Source: Pseudoflavonifractor phocaeensis (GTDB lineage Bacteria > Bacillota > Clostridia > Oscillospirales > Oscillospiraceae). Taken from it: a DNA stretch of 64,000 bases. Positions within the stretch are counted from its first letter, which is position 1; every line of letters starts with the position of its first letter. The notes beneath the pieces are model-generated. The model did not search any database and was not told the origin of the DNA. It saw only the letters and a list, made by a program, of their open reading frames with translations. Where the stretch lies: NCBI RefSeq assembly GCF_016901955.1, contig NZ_JACJLC010000005.1, forward strand, positions 1-64,000. The letters are read 5' to 3'. The translations under genes and the position numbers were made by a program. This document shows positions 60,165-64,000 of the stretch, one piece after another.

Positions 60165-60875
60165 TTACGCTTCGTGCTTGTTGAGGATGACCGTCTCCCA
60201 GCTGCCGGTCATGATGTCGATATAGCGCACAAACAGGGAGACCTTGTTGTCCTCGTTCAGGTTGTCCCAGATCAGCTGGGCAAACTCCTGGGGGGTCTTG
60301 CTGTCGATGGCCACCTGCTCCGGCTCCCCCTCGAAGGAGGGCAGGGGGTCGCCGTCCCCCATATAGGTGTGGATGAAGTGGCCCTGGCCCGCCAGGGGGG
60401 ACTCGTAGGTGAAATAGTACCGGCGGCAGGAGGCCGGGTCCCCGTCGGCGCTCTTCAGGATGGACAGGACGTAGTCCCCCTCCTTCTTCACCAGGCCGGA
60501 GATCCGGGGGGTGTAGTTGGGCCCGTCGGGCTCGAAGGTGCGGGTGTGGAGGGCCTGGGAGAAGGTCTTGCCGGCGGCCAGCCCCTCCCGTACGGTGTCG
60601 GTCTGGTCCCCGTTGGTGACGATGGTGGAGGCGCCGAACACCCGGACGGGGTTGTAGATGATGAGGGAGGGGTCGGTCATCTTGGAGGGATCGTGGGCCT
60701 GGGTGCGGATGCCGTCGGGGGTCTCCACAAATACCCGGTTGCGGGAGTTTTCGCTGCGGCCCATGATGAAGTAGGCGATGACCGCCTTGGTGTCGTCGGC
60801 GGAGCGGCCCAGCACGATGCCCCGGCCGGGGTAGGGATTGGAACGCAGCAGTTGGGCAAGATCCAGAGTTTTCAT
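60165..60875 (-). CDS. purO: IMP cyclohydrolase, PurO type
   Basis: The 236-residue protein resembles the PurO family first known from archaea, which closes FAICAR to IMP and is unrelated to PurH. Typical segments are NPYPGRGIVLGRSADDTKAV, the run YFIMGRSENSRNR and LIIYNPVR. The ATG at 60875 is one base after the purN stop; the frame continues upstream in purN DNA without homology. Position next to the truncated PurH strongly supports the role. Confidence 0.88.
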   Translation of the reverse strand: MKTLDLAQLLRSNPYPGRGIVLGRSADDTKAVIAYFIMGRSENSRNRVFVETPDGIRTQAHDPSKMTDPSLIIYNPVRVFGASTIVTNGDQTDTVREGLAAGKTFSQALHTRTFEPDGPNYTPRISGLVKKEGDYVLSILKSADGDPASCRRYYFTYESPLAGQGHFIHTYMGDGDPLPSFEGEPEQVAIDSKTPQEFAQLIWDNLNEDNKVSLFVRYIDIMTGSWETVILNKHEA

Positions 60876-60876
60876 A

Positions 60877-61512
60877 TCACAGTTCCCCTTCCTGAATAAG
60901 TACGGTCCGCCCCTCCACCGAGAGGCGGCCTTCACAAAACAGGGAGACAGCCTTTGGCAGGATGATCCACTCGGCCTGCTCCATCACCCGGCGCTGGAGG
61001 ACCTCCGGGGTGTCCCCGGGCAGGATGTCCACCGCCTTTTGCAGCACGATGGGGCCGCCGTCGGGCTCCTCGTTGACGAAGTGGACGGTGGCGCCGGTGA
61101 CCTTCACGCCGTAGGCCAGGGCCTTTTCATGGACGTGGAGGCCGTAATAGCCCGCCCCGCAGAAGGAGGGGATGAGGGCGGGGTGGACGTTGAGGATGGC
61201 GTTGGGGTAGGCCGCTACCATCTCCTCGGTGAGGATGTGCATAAAGCCTGCCAGCACCACCAGGCCGATGTCCAGCTCCTTCAGTCTGGCTACCAGGGCC
61301 TGGGTCATGGCACGGTTGGAGTCGTATTCCTTCCGAGCCACCACATAGCCGGGGATACCCGCCTTTTGAGCCCGCTCCAGGGCGTAGGCCCCTGCCTTGG
61401 AGGAGATCACCGCGGTGATCTCCCCGTTTTTCAGCTCGCCCCGGTTCTGAGCGTCGATGAGGGCCTGGAGGTTGGTACCGCCCCCGGAGACCAGTACGGC
61501 GATCTTTGTCAT
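60877..61512 (-). CDS. purN: Phosphoribosylglycinamide formyltransferase
   Basis: PurN transfers a formyl group from 10-formyl-THF to GAR, the third step. The 211-residue protein starts IAVLVSGGGTNLQALID, has the motif GFMHILTEEMV, the catalytic set around NVHPALIPSFCG and the Asp near VNEEPDGGPI. It overlaps purM by four bases. Confidence 0.96.
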   Translation of the reverse strand: MTKIAVLVSGGGTNLQALIDAQNRGELKNGEITAVISSKAGAYALERAQKAGIPGYVVARKEYDSNRAMTQALVARLKELDIGLVVLAGFMHILTEEMVAAYPNAILNVHPALIPSFCGAGYYGLHVHEKALAYGVKVTGATVHFVNEEPDGGPIVLQKAVDILPGDTPEVLQRRVMEQAEWIILPKAVSLFCEGRLSVEGRTVLIQEGEL

Positions 61513-62552
61513 ACCAGCTCCACTCCCGCCTCGCCGGCTACCACCGAGCCGATGACATAGGCCTGCTCACCGGCCTGGTCCAGCAGCGCCATGGCCTGGT
61601 CGGCCTGACCGGCGGGGACGGCCATGATGAGGCCGATGCCCATATTGAAGGTGTTGTACATATCCCGCCGGGGGATGCCGCCCTTCTCCTCGATCAGGTC
61701 GAAAATGGGAAGACGGGGGAAGGAGTCCAGCTGGATCCGGGCGGTGAGGCCCTCGGTCATCATCCGGGGCACGTTCTCATAGAAGCCGCCGCCGGTGATG
61801 TGGCTGATGGCGTGGATGTCCACCCCGTCCTTCAGCAGGGCCTGGACGGCCTTGACGTAGATGCGGGTGGGGGTGAGCAGGGCATCGCCCAGACTCTGGC
61901 CCCCCAGCTCGGCCACCGGGGCCTTCAGGTCGGCGTGCTCTACGTCGAACACCTTGCGCACCAGGGAGAAGCCGTTGGAGTGGACGCCGGTGGAGGCCAG
62001 GCCGATGAGAGTGTCTCCCTCCGCCAGAGCCTTGCCGTCAATGATCTTCTCCTCGTCCACAATGCCTACGGAGAACCCGGCCACGTCGTAGTCCTCCTCG
62101 GGCATCATGCCGGGGTGCTCGGCGGTCTCGCCTCCCACCAGAGCGCAGCCGGCCTGACGGCAGCCCTCGGTGATACCGGAGACAATTTCGGCGATGCGGG
62201 CAGGATTATTTTTGCCACAGGCGATATAGTCCAGGAAGAACAGGGGGGAGGCTCCTCCACAGATAATGTCGTTGACGCACATAGCCACGCAGTCGATACC
62301 GATGGTGTCGTGCTTGTCCATCAGCTGGGCAAGGCGCAGCTTGGTGCCCACGCCGTCGGTGCCGGAAACCAGCACCGGGCGCTTCATACCGGACACGTCG
62401 GGAGCGAACAGGCCGCCGAAGCCGCCCAGAGTACCCATAACGCCGGGGATATAGGTGGATTCCACCATGGGGCGTATGCGCTCTACCGACTCATAGCCGG
62501 CGGTGACGTCCACACCGGCCGCGGCGTAGGATTCGGAGTGAGAGTTTTTCAT
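61509..62552 (-). CDS. purM: Phosphoribosylformylglycinamidine cyclo-ligase
   Basis: PurM closes FGAM to AIR. The 347-residue protein has the family motifs SYAAAGVDVTAG, LVSGTDGVGTKL, ALVGGETAEHPGMM and HITGGGFYENVPR. ATG 62552 lies about ten bases after GGAAAGGA; an ATG nine bases earlier is too close to that site. The purF stop is just upstream (6-bp gap). Confidence 0.96.
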   Translation of the reverse strand: MKNSHSESYAAAGVDVTAGYESVERIRPMVESTYIPGVMGTLGGFGGLFAPDVSGMKRPVLVSGTDGVGTKLRLAQLMDKHDTIGIDCVAMCVNDIICGGASPLFFLDYIACGKNNPARIAEIVSGITEGCRQAGCALVGGETAEHPGMMPEEDYDVAGFSVGIVDEEKIIDGKALAEGDTLIGLASTGVHSNGFSLVRKVFDVEHADLKAPVAELGGQSLGDALLTPTRIYVKAVQALLKDGVDIHAISHITGGGFYENVPRMMTEGLTARIQLDSFPRLPIFDLIEEKGGIPRRDMYNTFNMGIGLIMAVPAGQADQAMALLDQAGEQAYVIGSVVAGEAGVELV

Positions 62553-62557
62553 AGCGG

Positions 62558-63979
62558 TCATTCCTTTCCGGTCCAGCAATAGGTGCAGATCTTGTCCCGA
62601 TCCAGGCCGATGGCTTCCAGCAGGCCGTCCAGGGACTGGTAGCCCAGGGAATCAAAGCCCATCTCCTCGCAGATGGCCTTGAGCATGCACTGGCCCCGCT
62701 CCGTGTTGGAGTCGGCATACTCCTCCAGGTGGTTCTGGCCCTCGTCCCCCTCCAGCTCCTGGATGGTGCGGCGGGCCAGCAGCTCCATGTCGGAGTTGCT
62801 GCGGGAGAAGTTGAGGTACTTACAGCCGTACATGATGGGGGGGCAGGCCGAGCGCATGTGGACCTCCTCGGCTCCGGACTCGTAGAGGAATTCCACCGTC
62901 TCCCGGAGCTGAGTGCCCCGGACGATGGAGTCGTCCACGAAGAGCAGCTTTTTGCCCTCAATGAGCTCGGGCACGGGGATCTGCTTCATTTTGGCCACCT
63001 GGTTGCGGGCCTCCTGATTGGCGGGCATGAAGGACCGGGGCCAGGTGGGGGTGTACTTGACAAAGGGGCGGGCGAAGGGCTTGCCGCTGCGGTTGGCAAA
63101 GCCGATAGCGTGGGGCACGCCGGAGTCAGGCACCCCCGCCACATAGTCCACCTTGGGCAGCTGACCCTTGTGGATCTCGTCCCGGGCCATGATCTCTCCG
63201 TTGCGGTAGCGCATGACCTCCACATTGACCCCCTCGTAGTTGGAGTTGGGGTAGCCGTAGTAGGTCCACAGGAAGGCGCAGATCTTCATCTGATCCCCGG
63301 CGGGGGCCAGGGTTTCCCAGCCGTCGGCGGTGACCTTCACGATCTCGTTGGGGCCCAGCTCATAGGCGTCGGCGTAGCCCAGCTTGTGATAGGCGAAGGA
63401 TTCAAAGGAGACGCAGCAGCCTTCCTCATTCCGGCCGATAAGCACCGGCAGCCGGCCCAGCTTGTCCCGGGCGGCGATGATGCCGTCGGGGGTGAGCAGC
63501 AGCAGGGTACAGGAGCCGTCGATAGCCTCCTGGGCATAGCGGATGCCGGAGACCAGGTCGTCCTTCTGGTTGATGAGGGCGGCCACCAGCTCGGTGGAGT
63601 TGACCTTTCCCGAGCTCATGGCCATGAACTGGTGGCCCCGGTGGCTGAAATACCGGTCCACCAGGTCGTCGGCGTTGCGGATATGGCCCACGGTGATGAT
63701 GGCGTACATCCCCAGGTGGGAGCGCATGAGCAGGGGCTGGGGATCGGTGTCGCTGATACAGCCGATGGCGGCGTTGCCCTGGAACTCCGCCAGGTCCTTG
63801 TCGAACTTGGTGCGGAAGGGGGTGTTCTCAATGTTGTGGATCTGCCGCTGGAAGCCCCGCTGGGGATCGTACACCGCCATGCCGCCCTGCTTGGTGCCCA
63901 GGTGGGAATGGTAGTCGGTGCCGAAAAACACGTCCAGCACGCAGTCACGCTTGGAAATGGTCCCGAAGAAGCCGCCCAT
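62558..63979 (-). CDS. purF: Amidophosphoribosyltransferase (PurF) lacking the usual catalytic cysteine
   Basis: PurF makes phosphoribosylamine from PRPP and glutamine. The 473-residue protein has a glutaminase-like N-terminal half and a PRTase half with the PRPP loop FVDDSIVRGTQ. In usual PurF the processed N-terminus is Cys (MCGIVG); here it reads MGGFFGTIS, with Gly at that position and the nearest Cys at residue 13. Glutamine hydrolysis may thus be lost or altered. The C-terminus has CTYCWTG, like the iron-sulphur ligands of clostridial and Bacillus PurF. Confidence 0.88.
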   Translation of the reverse strand: MGGFFGTISKRDCVLDVFFGTDYHSHLGTKQGGMAVYDPQRGFQRQIHNIENTPFRTKFDKDLAEFQGNAAIGCISDTDPQPLLMRSHLGMYAIITVGHIRNADDLVDRYFSHRGHQFMAMSSGKVNSTELVAALINQKDDLVSGIRYAQEAIDGSCTLLLLTPDGIIAARDKLGRLPVLIGRNEEGCCVSFESFAYHKLGYADAYELGPNEIVKVTADGWETLAPAGDQMKICAFLWTYYGYPNSNYEGVNVEVMRYRNGEIMARDEIHKGQLPKVDYVAGVPDSGVPHAIGFANRSGKPFARPFVKYTPTWPRSFMPANQEARNQVAKMKQIPVPELIEGKKLLFVDDSIVRGTQLRETVEFLYESGAEEVHMRSACPPIMYGCKYLNFSRSNSDMELLARRTIQELEGDEGQNHLEEYADSNTERGQCMLKAICEEMGFDSLGYQSLDGLLEAIGLDRDKICTYCWTGKE

Positions 63980-63982
63980 ACC

Positions 63983-64000
63983 TTACTTGTCCCCCATCAG
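63983..64000 (-). CDS. 3' end of an upstream gene (partial)
   Basis: The last codons on the minus strand read LMGDK and TAA, three bases before the purF start. The tight spacing suggests the end of the preceding purine gene, but five residues do not identify it. Confidence 0.35.
   Translation of the reverse strand: MMGDK

Overview
This 64 kb window reads as chromosome of a high-GC Clostridia bacterium of the Oscillospiraceae type (Flavonifractor / Pseudoflavonifractor-like; the lineage is my inference). The reasons are a Firmicutes gene order (ylxM-ffh-rpsP-khpA), three proteins with S-layer-homology (SLH) repeats, DegV, UppP and M15/S11 cell-wall enzymes, Sec lipoproteins and no outer-membrane genes, strong AGGAGG ribosome binding sites with frequent GTG/TTG starts, and very GC-rich third codon positions. 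The last property gives long meaningless antisense reading frames. I see no rRNA, tRNA, CRISPR array, intact transposase, integrase or phage gene.

Layout. 1-4.0 kb: a zinc/manganese-type ABC importer, a small lipoprotein and a TetR regulator divergent from a lone glycogen branching enzyme (4.1-5.9 kb). 6.0-14.4 kb: a seven-gene arginine cluster, argG-argH-argC-argJ-argB-argD-argF, sufficient from glutamate plus carbamoyl phosphate and aspartate because ArgJ recycles the acetyl group. 14.4-18.2 kb: a cold-shock protein, then fhs-fchA-folD for one-carbon tetrahydrofolate interconversion. 18.2-19.9 kb: an esterase and a MarR regulator whose downstream gene is gone. 19.9-25.3 kb (minus strand): a signalling block of diguanylate cyclase, hybrid histidine kinase, receiver-HD-GYP protein and Hpt protein. 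25.3-29 kb: an SLH-anchored transglutaminase-like protein, a 500-bp island of palindromic repeats and DegV. 29.1-34.2 kb (minus): a GH13 enzyme, trmD-rimM, and khpA-rpsP-ffh-ylxM. 34.4-38.3 kb: an SLH/Ig-like surface protein, ddl and murF. 38.4-44.5 kb: mtnA, an ABC-F ATPase, a DUF218 protein, prfA, two small proteins and a Sua5-type enzyme. 44.6-50.5 kb: a small secreted Asp-loop protein with an ECF sigma factor and RsgI-like anti-sigma, then coaE, an M18 aminopeptidase and a secreted stalk-domain protein ending in DnaJ-type Cys motifs. 50.6-57.3 kb: an M15 dipeptidase-like lipoprotein, an SLH-tagged DD-carboxypeptidase, uppP and ftsK. 57.5-64 kb (minus): the purine genes purF-purM-purN-purO-purH(AICARFT only)-purD.

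How it fits together. The fhs-fchA-folD operon makes and interconverts 10-formyl-, methenyl- and methylene-THF; 10-formyl-THF is the donor for PurN and the AICAR transformylase in the purine operon. Ddl, MurF, UppP, the M15 enzyme and the S11 carboxypeptidase all handle D-Ala-D-Ala or the lipid carrier of peptidoglycan. The purine route has two unusual enzymes: an archaeal-type IMP cyclohydrolase (PurO) beside a PurH lacking its cyclohydrolase domain, and a PurF without the usual catalytic N-terminal cysteine.

Most notable. (1) The 3' end of argG is present twice: a 40-bp identical core followed by two synonymously recoded versions of the same 14-codon tail, with about 150 bp between, which looks like the scar of an element that integrated at the argG 3' end. 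(2) Intergenic regions carry a family of hairpins with fixed flanks (GTAGGGGC ... GCCCGC) and arms that differ between copies but still pair. (3) A second composite repeat joins a terminator-like hairpin to an ~85-bp inverted repeat. (4) FolD lacks the residues of the cyclohydrolase site and sits directly after a stand-alone cyclohydrolase. (5) Fourteen of sixteen promoters I picked have an extended -10 (TGN).
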